Shown piece by piece: positions 10,148 through 20,999 of a stretch of DNA of 64,000 nucleotides; within the stretch, counting starts at the first letter, position 1; the number at the start of each line of letters is the position of its first letter. Source of the stretch: Undaria pinnatifida (lineage: Eukaryota > Sar > Phaeophyceae > Laminariales > Alariaceae); assembly GCA_012845835.1 (NCBI GenBank), contig JABAKD010000023.1:9527840-9591839 (forward strand), in the 5' to 3' direction. The notes beneath the pieces were generated by a model. It was not told the origin of the DNA, did not search any database, and saw only the letters and a list, made by a program, of their open reading frames with translations. The translations under genes and the position numbers were made by a program.

Positions 10148-11025
10148 TACCCCAGAGCATTGGTTTGTCCGTATGGTTGCGCTTTCAGCTTAAACGAAGC
10201 CATCCTCCGTGGGTGAGGTATGGAGGTCCTCATGTGAGGAGCCTCATAGAGAATAAAACAGAACGGTGCCCCTCTATCCTGCAGCAGGGGTGGATACGGC
10301 GTGAGCTGCATCCTACTTCCAAGAACCGCGCATGGGGCGGACTTGAGCACTGTCCCTGCACTTTCCTGCGTATGGATGACGCTTTCGGATGGACGTTTTT
10401 TTTGTCGTGGTGTTGAGGGGGGGGGGGGGGGGGGCATTGCGGAAAAGGCGCTACACTTTGGATAGAAGGTAAAAATAATACCGGCAGCTACCTCGCACCC
10501 GTATGCGCAAGTCGTTTCTTCTCCTACAGCCCCAGGTTAAACTGAGTGTACATATCGCATGGATAAGGAGGGCTGCGCTGTTTGCAAAAATGGGTGTCAT
10601 GAAGAAGGGGGTATTGTGTGTACATACCGCATGGATAAGGAGGGCATGAAAGAAGTGCGCTGTTTGCAAAAATGGGTGTCATGAAGAAGGGGGTATTATG
10701 TAGTGTTTTGTCGACCGGGATTTGGGTTCGATTGAGACCCCTCCCCCCAACTGCCCCATTTGAGGAAGCCTCAGAATCATTGGGTGTACCCCTAGTCGCC
10801 GCAAGGCCTCGGTAGCTCAACCCCTGAGTGGTCAGAAATCGCGTACGTTGGGGGGAGGGGGTGTTGAAGAACGCTACATCTCGAAAACAGTGCCCATGAA
10901 TATGCGCATCGCGTGGGTTGGTTGCCGGGCGTGGGGGAGGGGGGGGGTTTACCGGTTTGAGATAGTCGACGAGGCCCCTCCGACGCGTATGATGCGATAG
11001 GGGTCGTCGAAAACGTCTGTCCGAC
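10148..11025. other. Gene-free stretch with G18 run and short tandem repeat
   Basis: Contains an E-like scrap (gtgggtgaggtatggaggtc, cctcatgtgaggagc) near 10210-10250, an 18-G run at 10417-10434, and a two-copy repeat at 10548-10705 (gtacatatcgcatggataag, gcgctgtttgcaaaaatggg; spacing 70-83 bp). No gene. Confidence 0.5.
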
Positions 11026-11611
11026 GACCAAGGCTATGGCAAGGGGGCTACGTTGGGAGAGGGGGTGACGGGGCGGGGTTGGTTGGTGTGGCTCGGGGTC
11101 GCTAGTGCGATTTCTTTCCCTGTACCCTTTGCGGCCTTAAGCTTTCATGGGGTTTCCATTGTTTCCTTCTTCTTGCGACATGTGGATCGACAATGGAATG
11201 GTGAAAGCTGACGCGCTGCACCGAAAAAATTGCCTGAAGTGCTTTTGTCGGATTTAGGTACAGAACCAGTCGTGCGAGTGGTGAAAAATCGGCAGTGACG
11301 CGTGCTGCTGTGATAGAGGTGCATCACTTTTTTTCTAATACTACACTCCTCGATTGGGGAGGAGGTCAAGACCTCTCCCAAACAACTGATTCGGAGAAAA
11401 ACCAAAACGGCTACACCGGATGAAAACTCGCCGTGGCCTAGGTACGCAACTAGAATCATCTTGAAAATAGTAGTCCTTTTCCGACCATTTTGTGTTTAAC
11501 GAACACCGCCATTGGTAAGAAAAAAAAAAGTAAAAAAATGGTACCTCTATCGTCTAGCGTGCTTCCAGTGGAAAGGGAGGTATTAACATCCGCCCAACTG
11601 TGTCCTTGGTT
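11026..11611 (+). mobile_element. D-family TIR element interrupted by a B element
   Basis: Left end gaccaaggctatggcaaggg. D blocks ctcggggtcgctagtgcgat, ccctttgcggcc and cagtcgtgcgagtggtgaaa run up to 11296. The D sequence resumes after 11565 (cagtggaaagggaggta) and ends near gtccttggttc. The gap is exactly filled by the B copy at 11297-11565. Confidence 0.65.
11297..11565 (-). mobile_element. B-family TIR element nested in D, 4-bp TSD CAGT
   Basis: 269 bp, reverse-oriented. Ends gacgcgtgctgctgtgatag and ctctatcgtctagcgtgctt. CAGT flanks at 11293-11296 and 11566-11569 read as the target duplication inside the D element. Internal ccgtggcctaggtacgcaac is the reverse of the B gtaccta..catg block. 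Confidence 0.8.
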
Positions 11612-11737
11612 CACCTTCGTTTGCTTCTGAAAAACGGGATTCGATGCCCCAACATCGTCCAGAACATCGCTACTGCTCTAGCAGTATGAATCGTTCGTTG
11701 TGTATACCCATGTAGGACATGAGCAGATTTCGTCGGG

Positions 11738-12027
11738 TGAGGCATGCTAAGATAGACGTGTAGCGGATTTTGACCGAAAAGCGGCTTCTGAATGGCGGGG
11801 CGCTCCTTAACCAGGGAATAAAAACGTAGGAATCTCTCTCTTTTTTTCGCTGTAGATTTCGTGGTATACCTACGGCATGGGATTTTTCACCAGGTTATCT
11901 GTAGAACGGCTTCGTTCCCTCCTTGGAGGCTTTTTGGGGGAGGGGCGGGGGTATATTGAACTCCACAAGTGAGAGCCTCATCATGGAAAAAAAAGCGCAC
12001 ACACCTCCCTCTACTGTGGAAGGCGTC
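11738..12027 (+). mobile_element. B-family TIR element, diverged
   Basis: Left end ggtgaggcatgctaagatag. Core tgaatggcggggcgctcctt, gtggtatacctacggcatgg, gatttttcaccagg. Right end cacctccctctactgtggaa, then ggcgtc. About 290 bp, enlarged by a G-rich insertion near 11940. Confidence 0.6.
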
Positions 12028-12052
12028 AGTCACCCCACACGCATCTCGATAT

Positions 12053-12550
12053 GCCTGTAGTAATCAACGCAGCACCTCGAAAACTGTGTTTTCGGAGCCC
12101 TTCGACGCTGTGCAATGAAGAGTCAGGCAACAACAAAAAAAGAAAAAACCAACAAAATTCAATCGTAAAATCGCGCATCACGTCGAAACCCGCCTTAGTT
12201 GCAAGCTGTGTGCATGACACGCTTCGATTGCGCGTGCTTACAAGGTGTGTACGTACCATCGTGAAGGATATACGTCTGCGAATCTCCTCACTTATCGATT
12301 CGCCTACGGGAATCAACGCAGCACCAACATCGAGAAATGTGGTGGTGAGCCCTTCGACGCTGTGCCGTGAAGAGCCATAAACAATAACGAAAGAAAACAC
12401 GAAGAAACTTCAACTGTGAGACCGCGGATCACGTAGGAACTCACCTTTGATGCAAGCTGTATGTGCATGATACCTCGATGGCGGGTGTTTGCAAAGTGTG
12501 TGAGAGCCCTGAAGGATATATGTCGACGGAACCCCTCTGTGCTAGAAACA
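12053..12550 (-). repeat. Tandem duplication (249-bp unit) related to LINE-A
   Basis: Two units begin gcctgtagtaatcaacgcag (12053) and gcctacgggaatcaacgcag (12302). Each contains a strongly diverged match to the LINE-A 3' core in reverse orientation (gcaagctgtgtgcatgacac, gaaggatata). This suggests an old LINE-A relative that was later duplicated. The long open frames over it are repeat artefacts. Confidence 0.55.
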
Positions 12551-13074
12551 AACCAGGGCCAACACGGCCCCCGAACTCGTAAATTTTACCAGAAGATCAA
12601 CGTGACGGTAACACCAAAACGGGTCAGCCTAAGTTCTAAATATTGTGCGCGCTAAGGGGGGGAGGGGGGGGGATCTGACAGCTGCGGGGTTCATTACATT
12701 TTTTTCCCACGATACTTAATTGCTCATATCTGTTCCCTCACAGTGCCATCGACACACACCCACCGTATAAGCATGCGCTACGCAACTGGTCATCGCGTCA
12801 CGCACGCATGTTTTATCAAAGAAGAGCAGTTCTTCGTCCAAATAGACAGACAGGTATTTAAGCTACTACTGTAGGAGCGTTAGGAAATGTTTTTTTGCCC
12901 CTCTCTACGGTATCGTGTGTACAGCCCGCCTGGCGGGAGACACCCCGAGCGAGAAGAGGTGGGGGTCAGCGAATGCGTGGAGGATTCCCGTCTTCGCTTT
13001 GTCCCATTTTCTTCTTGCTGACTACGGCACGCAGGGAAGGGTTCGTTCCCAGGAGTGACCAGTTGAACAGTGCC
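12551..13074. other. Gene-free stretch, nothing recognised
   Basis: A G-rich patch at 12656-12671, then sequence without detectable repeat or coding signature. Confidence 0.35.
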
Positions 13075-13300
13075 GACGCTTGCTACGATAGAGGTAGCGC
13101 TTTTCGGATTCTTTGTTTGCGGATGACGGGGCTCCTTAACCCCATGATCATCGGAAATGGGCGTTTTTGTTTGCATGATTCCCGTCATGTACCTAGACCA
13201 CGAGATTTTTCATCCGGTATCACAGCAGTTGCATTTCTTTTCCAAAGTTACGTTTTCGGGAGAGGTCTTAGGGCCGACAACGTATTGTCGACTCAAAACC
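13075..13300 (+). mobile_element. B-family TIR element, right end lost
   Basis: Left end gacgcttgctacgatagagg. Core ggatgacggggctccttaac, gattcccgtcatgtaccta, ccacgagatttttcatccgg, gggagaggtctta. The right inverted repeat cannot be found. Confidence 0.65.
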
Positions 13301-13461
13301 TCAAAACACGAACGGGAACAAATATTAGTTTCCCCTTTCTCGCTTGGATTTCATGCTAGAAACAACGGATCTACGTTGTACCCTAACCCTGACCCAAATA
13401 GGTGGTCGGTAAGGCCGCCACACGTGACGATAGAGGTGCAAACCAGGTTTTTCCTAGATCA

Positions 13462-13800
13462 ATTTGCCGATATAGGGCCGGTGACCTGGCTCGAATCCTT
13501 AACCCTTGAGAGAAACAAAAATGTGCGCGTCTATAGTACCATGTGTCGGGGTTAGGGTTTGACCTCTCTGAAGGTTTTGTTCTTGGGTGTCTCACTAAAG
13601 TGCCGGTTGAATTGTGTGATTTGCCGGCATAGTGCCGGTGATCTGGCACGAAACCTAATCCTTGAGGAAAAAAACTGCACCTCTACCGCGGCATGTGTCA
13701 CTTATAGTCCTTTGAACATGGTTGCGGTGGGTGTCTCGTATAGTGATGGTTGAATAGTGCGAGTTGTCGTTATAGTGCAGGCGATCTGGTACGGCTGGAA
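13462..13800 (+). repeat. Tandem array, ~150-bp unit, 2.3 copies
   Basis: Units start atttgccgatatagggccgg (13462), atttgccggcatagtgccgg (13619) and agttgtcgttatagtgcagg (13762). Each carries a gtgcgcgtctat or ctgcacctctac end-like block related to B tips. Telomere-like strings flank it in opposite orientation: ccctaaccct at 13381 and ggttagggttt at 13550. Confidence 0.65.
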
Positions 13801-14174
13801 AACGATACAATAAAACCAGTTTCGGTGCTATATTATTATTGCCTTCCGACATTGTAGCGTAGCGCACAAAGTATGTGTCTCTCCGATAAAAAAACCGAGT
13901 ACCCTTCCCTAAAGCAGCAGCATACCTCCTACGACCCTCCGACAATCGCTTTCCCACTTCTTTTCCCCACATTTGTTTGCGTTAGCTACCACTGTATTCA
14001 ATGGCGCCAGTGTCCGATGTGCTGCCGGTAGTTGTTGGCCGGCACGTACCGGCACTGCAGGGAGACTGCCCCTGTACTGTACTTGTACAGCAATTGCATA
14101 CCCGGTAAAAGGGGAGGCAGCGACCGATTCTACGATACCCCCCCCCCGCCCCCCCCAAACCAGCGATTTTGTTT

Positions 14175-14390
14175 ATTTAACGAACGTCTCATCATGGCTG
14201 CTCGACACCGGAAAGGATGCCATGAGGAAAGGATTCCCATGCATGTTCTTGTTTCGCAAAGGGCTATCGGACGATGACGTCGGGGTGGCAACGGGCGCCG
14301 TACTTTAGGGGATAGGGCCGGGCGTTGGTTTCAAAACCGGCGATTTCGTTGTCGAAAGGTTGGGGGGCTACCTCTAACAGTTGTAGAACC
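14175..14390 (+). repeat. Dispersed repeat M, copy 2
   Basis: Matches 1165-1400 at gaacgtctcatcatggctgc and ggtttcaaaaccggcgattt. The upstream stretch 13820-13970 separately matches 2500-2600. No gene recognised in 13800-15140. Confidence 0.5.
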
Positions 14391-15142
14391 CCTAGTGCCT
14401 CGCCTGTACCAGTGACTCGGATTGTTGATATGTTGAAATTTTTTTGTGCAACTGATTTCTTGAAGTTTTCCTACCAACACACTTGATTTGAATCCTCATA
14501 TCGCTAACTTTAACAAAACAGTGACTGCCCCTTGTCGTTTCGGAAGGAAAAAATCTGTTGCGCAGCAGCTGGGGGTTCACCGTTGAGACCGTCAAGGATT
14601 GCGGGGAAACTGGCGGTAATGACGCTTCCTCACTGTTGGCCAATGCTTGTCACCGGTTATAACGGCACGTGGCAAGTTTTCTGCAAATTCATGTTTTCAG
14701 GTCTTGAAATTGCTTTTAGCGTCGGGCTGCTTGCACTCCAAGCCCACCTACGGTAGTATGCGCTGGTTAGGTTTGTTCGTTTCGCCGCCGCCACCGCCTT
14801 CCCTCTTTTCACGTGGCGTGCTCGAAGTCAACCACAATTTTTTGCCCGCACGCAGCTAACTGCAGCACCTAGCCCACCTCTTCCGTGACTTCGTAGTTTA
14901 GGCAACGTCAAAGCCAAGCCACAATCCTAGTGACCGTCATAAATTGTCGAATTTGTTCGTTTTTTTGTCTCCGTTTCTTCCCTCTTGAAAGCTTGTTTTC
15001 GAGTCACGAGCTCAGAGCCAAACTATAATTTTACCGCATGCGAGTCACGAGTTCAGAGTCAAACTACAAGATACCGCATGCGACTATAGACATACCCACA
15101 CATATATCGGCAATACATTTTTCTTGCAATCACTTGAGGTCA

Positions 15143-15271
15143 ATGGCGCGGTTCGCTCTCAACGCGCCCACTCGGAGGGCGCCTCTGCCTAAACCCTCCT
15201 CTCGCAAAAACTTCCCAACGGCGGCTTTCTATGCATTCCTTGCTTTCTTAGCCTTGGTTTTTCTCGTATAG
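15143..15271 (+). CDS. Possible 42-aa tail-anchored peptide
   Basis: An ATG-to-TAG frame of 43 codons. The first half is basic and Pro/Arg/Ser-rich, with no acidic residues; the last ~15 residues are a hydrophobic segment rich in Ala, Leu, Phe and Val that ends at the stop. That layout would fit a small tail-anchored membrane peptide or the last exon of a longer membrane protein. The frame is also open upstream to about 15038. No family is recognised and no promoter or splice site fixes its structure. Chance is quite possible in this AT/GC-mixed DNA. Confidence 0.2.
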   Translation: MARFALNAPTRRAPLPKPSSRKNFPTAAFYAFLAFLALVFLV

Positions 15272-15537
15272 CTGTACGAATTACGTTATCAACTGTTAGT
15301 ATTAGCAGGACCTACAATCGTCGACAACTTGCAGTCGGTTAAACCCACAGCCCCCAAGAAGGTTATAAACAAAACTGGTATTTCTAGGCGACGGCCTAGT
15401 TGTCAGCAAAAAAAGAGTCGCCTGCTTCGGTTTGTGACGTGGGTGCCAGTGAGGGCTGGTCACTGGTCATGGCCACACCCGCGAGATACCCGCGGGTCGA
15501 GTCGGGCCGTGTCAGGCACCGAAACCTCACGGGGAGG

Positions 15538-15834
15538 CAGGCATCCCACGGTACGGTAGGGGTTGCAGTTTTTGAACTGAAAATGGTAATGTTACGGTTG
15601 AGCTCCTTAAGTGTGAAACTGTCGGTTAGTATGAGAAATATTACGATTGTGTTTCTCTTAGTACTAGTGCATAGATATGTTGGTCAGGTCTGCGCGAACG
15701 AATGCCTTCGAAGTCATGTTTCGGGTGATGATTATGATGACGATGAGATGTTGATATCGAGCTCCACGTGTTTAAAGCTCAAAAACATCGCAGAATCTGC
15801 TGCACGGGTAGCCTACTACCGTGGGATCACTCGA
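15538..15834 (+). mobile_element. E-family TIR element
   Basis: Left tip gcatcccacggtacggtagg then ggttgcag; right tip ctgctgcacgggtagcctac then taccgtgggatcact. Both tips carry small insertions. Interior: ggttgagctcctta, cggttagta, gtgcatagat, gcgcgaacgaatgccttcga, tttcgggtga. A short (GATGAT)-type expansion near 15730 lengthens it. Confidence 0.7.
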
Positions 15835-16564
15835 CATCCAACCACAGCGTGAGATGACAACGGATTGACTTAGGTCGGGCCAGGAGATTTTCAAGTTTCA
15901 CAGGGTCGGGTCGGGTCGGGACGCCCTGACCGGGGCAAGAAACTTATCCGCCCCGCGCAAAACCCTACCTTTTGGGGCCCATGTAGACAGACAAAAAAGC
16001 AGTGATTGATTGCCATGTTTTCAAGCGGTTTAAATGTGTCGTGAGCGCACAGCAGTACCCGAGTAGTGTCATGCCGCACCCGTGTTTTGCGACCCCTTTT
16101 GCAGTGATGTTGTTGTTGTACTTTCGGACGCCAATATGTTGGTCATCTCCCAATCGGCAGTGCCTAATGCTGTTATCATCAAAGTTCGGCGTTAACTTTT
16201 TTCCACGCAGTCCCAAAATGACTAAATCGGGGTATGTCGCTGTAGGGCTTAGGTTGAAACGGCTTGGCGCAATGCTGCTGCTGTAACGCTATAGCAACCG
16301 CGGCCTTTCGAGGTGGAGGGTGCAATGCTAAGGGAGCACGCTCGTGTTGGGCGTCGGGCTACTCTGGACGATAAAATGCTACTCTCGAAAGATATCGGCC
16401 AGACTCACAGCCTTCATTATTTCGTCTCGAATTTTAGCTGCCGTGGTCTCCGCCTTCTATGTTGATGATTTTATCTTCGCGTTCTCAGACGTCAGCCACA
16501 ACGCACCGCACGCGACAGTTTTTTTTTTAATGCTCCCTTCTACTGTCTTATTTTTTTCCTCTTG
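15835..16564. other. Gene-free stretch
   Basis: A short (GGGTC)n run at about 15904-15920. A frame at 16344-16757 reads FYVDDF near 16460, which superficially resembles a reverse-transcriptase active site but has no supporting context. Nothing else. Confidence 0.35.
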
Positions 16565-16735
16565 TTCGTCTCCCTCCCTAGACGTAACTCAGACGTCGGG
16601 GTCATTGAGCCGGCTCTTCTCCCCGCTCCCCACAACGGCACACTCCTCCTTTTGTTTTTGCGAGGAGATTCCAGCTGTTTCTTCGCTTCTCGACTCGCAT
16701 CGAGTTACACCTGCCCACACGGATAAATATACTTT
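16565..16735 (-). mobile_element. SINE S1 body fragment
   Basis: Aligns with the body of the S1 copy at 29700-30030: gtaactcaga, gccggctcttctcccc, ccagctgtttcttcgcttct, tcgactcgcatcgagttaca, cctgcccaca. The tRNA-like head is absent. Confidence 0.55.
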
Positions 16736-17026
16736 TAAACAATACCTAGTCAGCTAGTAGATAGTTGACGGGTTATCATCGGGCAACCCACAGCCCAAGA
16801 AACCTGCGTAGTATAGCCGATTGATTACCATCTGGCCGGGGTGGGTCATTTAGTCAGCACAATTCGATGAAAAGTCGACGAGTGTTGGGAGTGTTGGACA
16901 AACCTTCTTCTGCGAAATAAAATCGAAGGCATGCCCAGGGAAGGGGGGAAGTACGATGACTCCTGTGACCACCGATCTTGACAAGATGCTGGGAAGTGAT
17001 TGTGGGGTAAAATGACAATAAGATAA

Positions 17027-17294
17027 AACGCGTGCTACGATGGAGGTGGCCCTTTTGGGAATTTTCTTTCCGAGTGATGGGATTCTTTATCCCAAAAATG
17101 TCGGAAAGATACTCATTTTATTTACGAAAACATGAATCTCGTTGTATACCCAAGCCACGGGATTTATCATCCGGTGTATAGCAGTTTTGTTTTTTCTCCA
17201 AAACAGTATTTCGGGAGAGGTCTTATGCTCCCAACGCAAGGAACCTCAGTTAAAAAACAATGGTTCGTGCACCTCTATTATTGTGGCTTGGGTC
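17027..17294 (+). mobile_element. B-family TIR element
   Basis: Left end aacgcgtgctacgatggagg. Core gtgatgggattctttatccc, gaatctcgttgtatacccaa, gccacgggatttatcatccgg, gggagaggtcttatgctccc, aaggaacctcag. Right end cacctctattattgtggctt ending gggtc. A shifted TAAA flank on both sides is a possible target duplication. Confidence 0.7.
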
Positions 17295-17780
17295 TAAACT
17301 AGGCTAAAGGCTCGTTTGTCCACTCCCTTTGTTACTTGCCGGGGTACCTTCGCTGTGGCTTATTGGTTCCTTACAGTTTGTTTTTTCAAGAGTTGAGTCT
17401 CCCATGTACCACGTACGTGCGGTATCCACCCCCAGAGCTTCCAGACCACCACACGCCCCGGGGGGGAAAAGGTCGAAAAAAACAGAAGAAGTCAGCCAGC
17501 CAACTGGCAACAACGCCACCATCCGTGGTAACAACCGTGATCTTATCTTGTCGAATGGGTTTGTTTTGTTCGCCACCTTTTCCCTGCGAATGTATTTTTT
17601 TCCGTCGCGTGCTCTAAACCAACCGCAAGTCGGACCCCAGTGGGCATGCGGCGCGTCATTCCTGAAGTCGTAAGCGCGCTGGAGGAGAGGAAAAGTCAGA
17701 GTTTTTTTGCCGGGAGGGCCGACAACGTGAGGGCCATTTTATTTTGTCGAAGAGCTTTCTGTTCCTGTTTTATATATATG
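17295..17780. other. Gene-free stretch, nothing recognised
   Basis: Open frames without recognisable domains; no repeat match found. Confidence 0.35.
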
Positions 17781-17920
17781 GAGTCGCCGACCTATATCCT
17801 TAATGAGGACACACAACTCGTAATGCGCGCGATCGGAGTATCACACACAGCTTGCAAAGATGAGTTTCGACGAAATCTTCGATCTCACAGCTGGAGTGTA
17901 TTTTAATTTTTATAATATAT
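17781..17920 (+). mobile_element. LINE-A 3' end, 140 bp
   Basis: Starts abruptly at gagtcgccgacctatatcct and carries the conserved core (gcgcgcgatcggagtatcac, agcttgcaaagatgagtttc, tctcacagctggagtgtatt) plus the AT-rich tail ttttaatttttataatatat. It is one of the shortest 5'-truncated copies. Confidence 0.85.
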
Positions 17921-18126
17921 ATATATCTTGCAGGAAAAACAGGAGGAGAAAAATCGTGTATCATCAGCAAATTTAACAGAGAGCAAGAGTCAGGGACGCA
18001 TCACACCCCTGTGACTGTACAGCAATAATTAATAATTACGACAAGTAGTGGAAATCAGGCATTTGATATTGCGTAGGTCAATTTGGTCTTCGTAGTAAGG
18101 TCCTTCGTAGTAGTTGTTGTTGTGGT

Positions 18127-18246
18127 AATAGTAGTAGTATATTAATAGTAGTAGTAGTGTTAGCACTAGTAGTGGTAGTAGAAGTAGCCGCTGCAGTAGT
18201 AGCGGTAGTAGCAGTAGTAGCAGTAGTAGTAGTCGTAGTAGTAGTC

Positions 18247-18293
<47 letters not shown>

Positions 18294-18326
18294 CGTAGTA
18301 GTAGTAGTAGTAGCAGTAGTAGTAAA
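18127..18326 (+). repeat. (TAG)n microsatellite
   Basis: About 200 bp of TAG repeats with sparse interruptions (CCG, CAG, TCG). Encodes only homopolymeric Val or Leu in open frames. Confidence 0.95.
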
Positions 18327-18744
18327 AGCAGCAGCACAGGTGATAGTATGGTGGTAGTCATGGTGGTGGTTGTAGAGCTAAACGATGTAGTAGTTATTTA
18401 TTAGTTGTTGTGGTAGTGGCGGTAGTTGTAGTAGCAGCAGATCCAGCAGCAAGCAGTGATATTAGTGGTGGTGGTAGTGGTGGTAGTAGGGCTATACAAT
18501 GTTCAACGTCAATGCTAGCGCGGCGCACTGACACTTCCTTCCTGCCGCCGTCGCACTTGACAGCAGCTCGATATCGATGGTATTGTCGCGGTTACCATCA
18601 CCTCGATGCCCAGCTCGAACTGCAAGGAAAAACGTGTAGTGCATAACCAACTGATTGATTCGTCGGCAACTTGTTTTTTGTTTGTTCACACACATCTATT
18701 CTCCATCTTCTGGACAAGCCGTGGTCACAGGTGACGTTCCTTCC

Positions 18745-18992
18745 CCCCCCCCGGTTCTTGCCTTCAATTTTTATCGCGCATAGGGTTCAGCAATCCCACT
18801 CACTGCTCGTCGATTTTCCATCGAGTGTTGCTAACTCGCGCTGTCGTGCTTCCCGCAGGTCAATTTGTGCACAAGAAAATGTCCCCGCGATTACTTATGA
18901 GTATGCACTCGGGGGCATTCGAACTCACCAAACTGACATTTATTTATTTACCAGGCTGGAGGATAACCTGATACGCCACCGGAGCGACCGGA
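18745..18992 (-). mobile_element. SINE S1, near full length
   Basis: The minus strand has a tRNA-like head: an A-box-like TGGCGTATCAGG near 18981-18970 and a B-box-like GAGTTCGAATGCC near 18925-18913, about 50 nt apart as in a tRNA. The body shares gccttcaatttttatcgcgc with other S1 copies. The head end reads GGTCGCTCCGG, close to GGTCGCCCCGG in the 34236 copy. Confidence 0.65.
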
Positions 18993-19539
18993 CTTACATG
19001 CTATGGGCCTTCACGGCCCTAGCCTCCCAATAATGATGGTGGCATGGGAGTTATCCCACACGGCAGCAGTGCAGCAGATTCTAAGAAGTTCTAAGCTCTT
19101 AACACGAGGAGCCCAATATCAGCCCCGAAACACGCCTCCAACTGCATGCGCTCTCGTAATTCACCTAACGCGTCTAGGCTGCTTGTCTTCAAACAATACC
19201 CCGTACTATATGCTCCTGTAATTGTCAATCAATGCATGCCGAACGTTCGACAGTCGAGGAGCTCAACCGATGAGAAGGGGAGAACCGTTTGGCGCAAATA
19301 CCTGCCACGCCTACCGTGGGCCGACCCATGAGCCAATCCAACGTAACGGCATCATGCAGGGCGCCGGTACTAGGGCTCCCAATGATGCCGCCATTTGCCA
19401 ATCCAACGTAACCGCACTATTCATGGCACCGACACTGTTGGAAATAGGGTTACTGTGGGTTACAACATAGGAATTTCAAGTCGTGCAAATTTAAATAAAC
19501 CGGCGCCGCAGAAGGCAGTGGCACTGCGTTAAGGTTTTT
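18993..19539. other. Gene-free stretch with a short internal duplication
   Basis: gccaatccaacgtaac occurs at 19332 and 19396 with nearby matches (cggcatcatg/cgcactattcatgg). No gene recognised. Confidence 0.35.
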
Positions 19540-19620
19540 GTGGGGTGTCAGTGCGTTTGACCACTTTAACAAGGTTAACCAACAGCTTACCCAAACTAAG
19601 CCTTATAACACTCTCCCCCC
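19540..19620 (-). mobile_element. SINE S2 fragment
   Basis: gtttgaccactttaacaagg followed by acccaaactaagccttataa matches the A-box end of S2 at 19840-19900. The upstream gaaggcagtggcactgcg resembles the minisatellite unit at 19976-20275. Confidence 0.45.
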
Positions 19621-19754
19621 CTGAAACGGCGGGATAGCAGGTCGGCCGGATATACGGGTGGACCTGTCAATATCCAAGCGGTCTCATTTCCTGGGGATAC
19701 CGTAGAGAGTATTTTTCAAGTTTGACACGGGGAAATTCTGAAAAAAAATATCAA

Positions 19755-19905
19755 TGTAGAAGGTGGGATTTGAACCCACGGCCCAAAAATACACCGTCTG
19801 TCGACGACGTCCTTTGCTACGGTTAGAGTAGGGTATTAGTCCGTTTCACCACTTGTCAAAGATTAACCTATAGCTTACTCAAACTAAGCCTTAAAGCAAC
19901 TGCTA
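19755..19905 (-). mobile_element. SINE S2 with tRNA-like A and B boxes
   Basis: On the minus strand TGGTGAAACGG (19851-19841) matches the Pol III A-box pattern and GGTTCAAATCC (19776-19766) the B box. GTGGG-TTCAAAT-CCCAC forms a perfect T-arm. The acceptor strand beyond it (CTTCTAC) finds no 5' complement and the box spacing is long, so this is a tRNA-derived SINE rather than a working tRNA gene. A T run follows the B-box end. Confidence 0.6.
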
Positions 19906-19975
19906 CCTGGTAATAAATAGGGTTAGTACACGGAGTTACTACGAACATGGGGTTCAAGTTGTTCTAAGCGATTTG

Positions 19976-20275
19976 ACGGGCGTTGCAGAGGGCAATGACA
20001 CTGTTTCATCGACACTATAGAGAGCAGCGACACTAATCCACCGGCCGTATAGAGGGCAGTGGCACTTTTCAACCCAGAGCTACTATATATATAGAGAGTG
20101 CAAGTCGTGCCGAGCGATATTATCGGCATTGTCGAGGGCAGTGGCCCTATTTTATCGACACTGGGGAGAGCAGTGGCACTATTCCACCGGCATTGTAGAC
20201 GGCAGTAGCACTGTTCCATCGGCACTATAGAAAGCAGTTGGCACTGTTGCGCCAGCATCATCGCAGGCAGCGACG
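19976..20275 (-). repeat. Minisatellite, ~37-bp unit
   Basis: Repeats of a unit like cggcattgtagagggcagtg then gcactattccac. About six or seven degenerate units are visible, interrupted near 20080 by unrelated sequence with tatatata. Confidence 0.75.
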
Positions 20276-20999
20276 CTATTTGAAGGGCCCCCCAGCTGAT
20301 GTCGTCATTTTTTTATCTTACTGTCTTAAAATCTCCCCCGGACCGTCTTTTACGCGACGCAGGACCTCATTCGCAATGGTTTTATCGCGATCACCACACC
20401 ATCCGCTTCGTCGGAGGCCACCCCAAGGAACGTCATAACGACGACTCACTCGTTGAGGATGGAATCGACGACAGAAAATCTGCATGCGTTGGTGGTGTTG
20501 CCGCCGCTGTTGCTGCTGCTGCTTGCTGCTGCTGCTGCTGGCGGTATTGGTGGAGGTGGTGATACCTCGGCAGCTTTGTCTCTTGACCCTTCGATTCCTT
20601 CCGCCGGCGTTTCAACAGGCCGTGTAAGCCCATCATTGCGTCTCGCGTGGTAGCCGTACGATAGTGTGGCCGTGCCGCGCGGCGTAAATGTGTTTTTTTT
20701 CATGTTCAGGTGCGCAGCTCATCCCAGCACGGTGTACGCTGTAGGTGTGTATAGAGGGTAGATTCAACCGAGATTACGGTACTGAGGCTCTATTGACGAG
20801 TTTAAGACCATTCTGATTCCGGGAAGCTTCTTTAGTTTCGTGCTGTACCATAGATGTTAGGCTGGCATACGCAGGGCGGTGGTGGTGGTCAGGGGGGGGG
20901 GAGGTAACGCCAACCCTAGCGCGAACCCTAACCCGAGACACACGCTACGGTAAAGGTTTGCGTTTTCTGAGGCCCCTCGCTCGGGAAGCTTTAGTCTAT
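20276..20999. other. Gene-free stretch with short GCT/GGT repeats
   Basis: A (GCT)n-like patch at 20500-20545 gives poly-Ala/Leu frames. A B-like left tip (gacacacgctacggtaaagg) is at about 20936. aaccctagcgcgaaccctaa near 20915 is weakly telomere-like. Confidence 0.4.

Noticed and set aside
12026-12400. Overlapping 109- and 124-codon frames with repeated peptides
   Set aside because: They follow the 249-bp tandem unit on both strands equally and include a decayed LINE 3' UTR.
340-15834. Open frames inside B, D and E elements as small genes
   Set aside because: Frames change between copies, no peptide is conserved among copies, and the elements are 250-290 bp with inverted ends, so they are non-coding MITEs.
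16344-16757. FYVDDF in an open frame, resembling a reverse-transcriptase active site
   Set aside because: No other reverse-transcriptase motif lies at the right distance, the upstream peptide is unlike polymerase domains, and the downstream half is a SINE S1 fragment.
19755-19905. Functional tRNA gene
   Set aside because: The T-arm and boxes are good, but there is no 7-bp acceptor stem, the D-arm does not pair, spacing is too long and related fragments occur elsewhere; a SINE explains it better.
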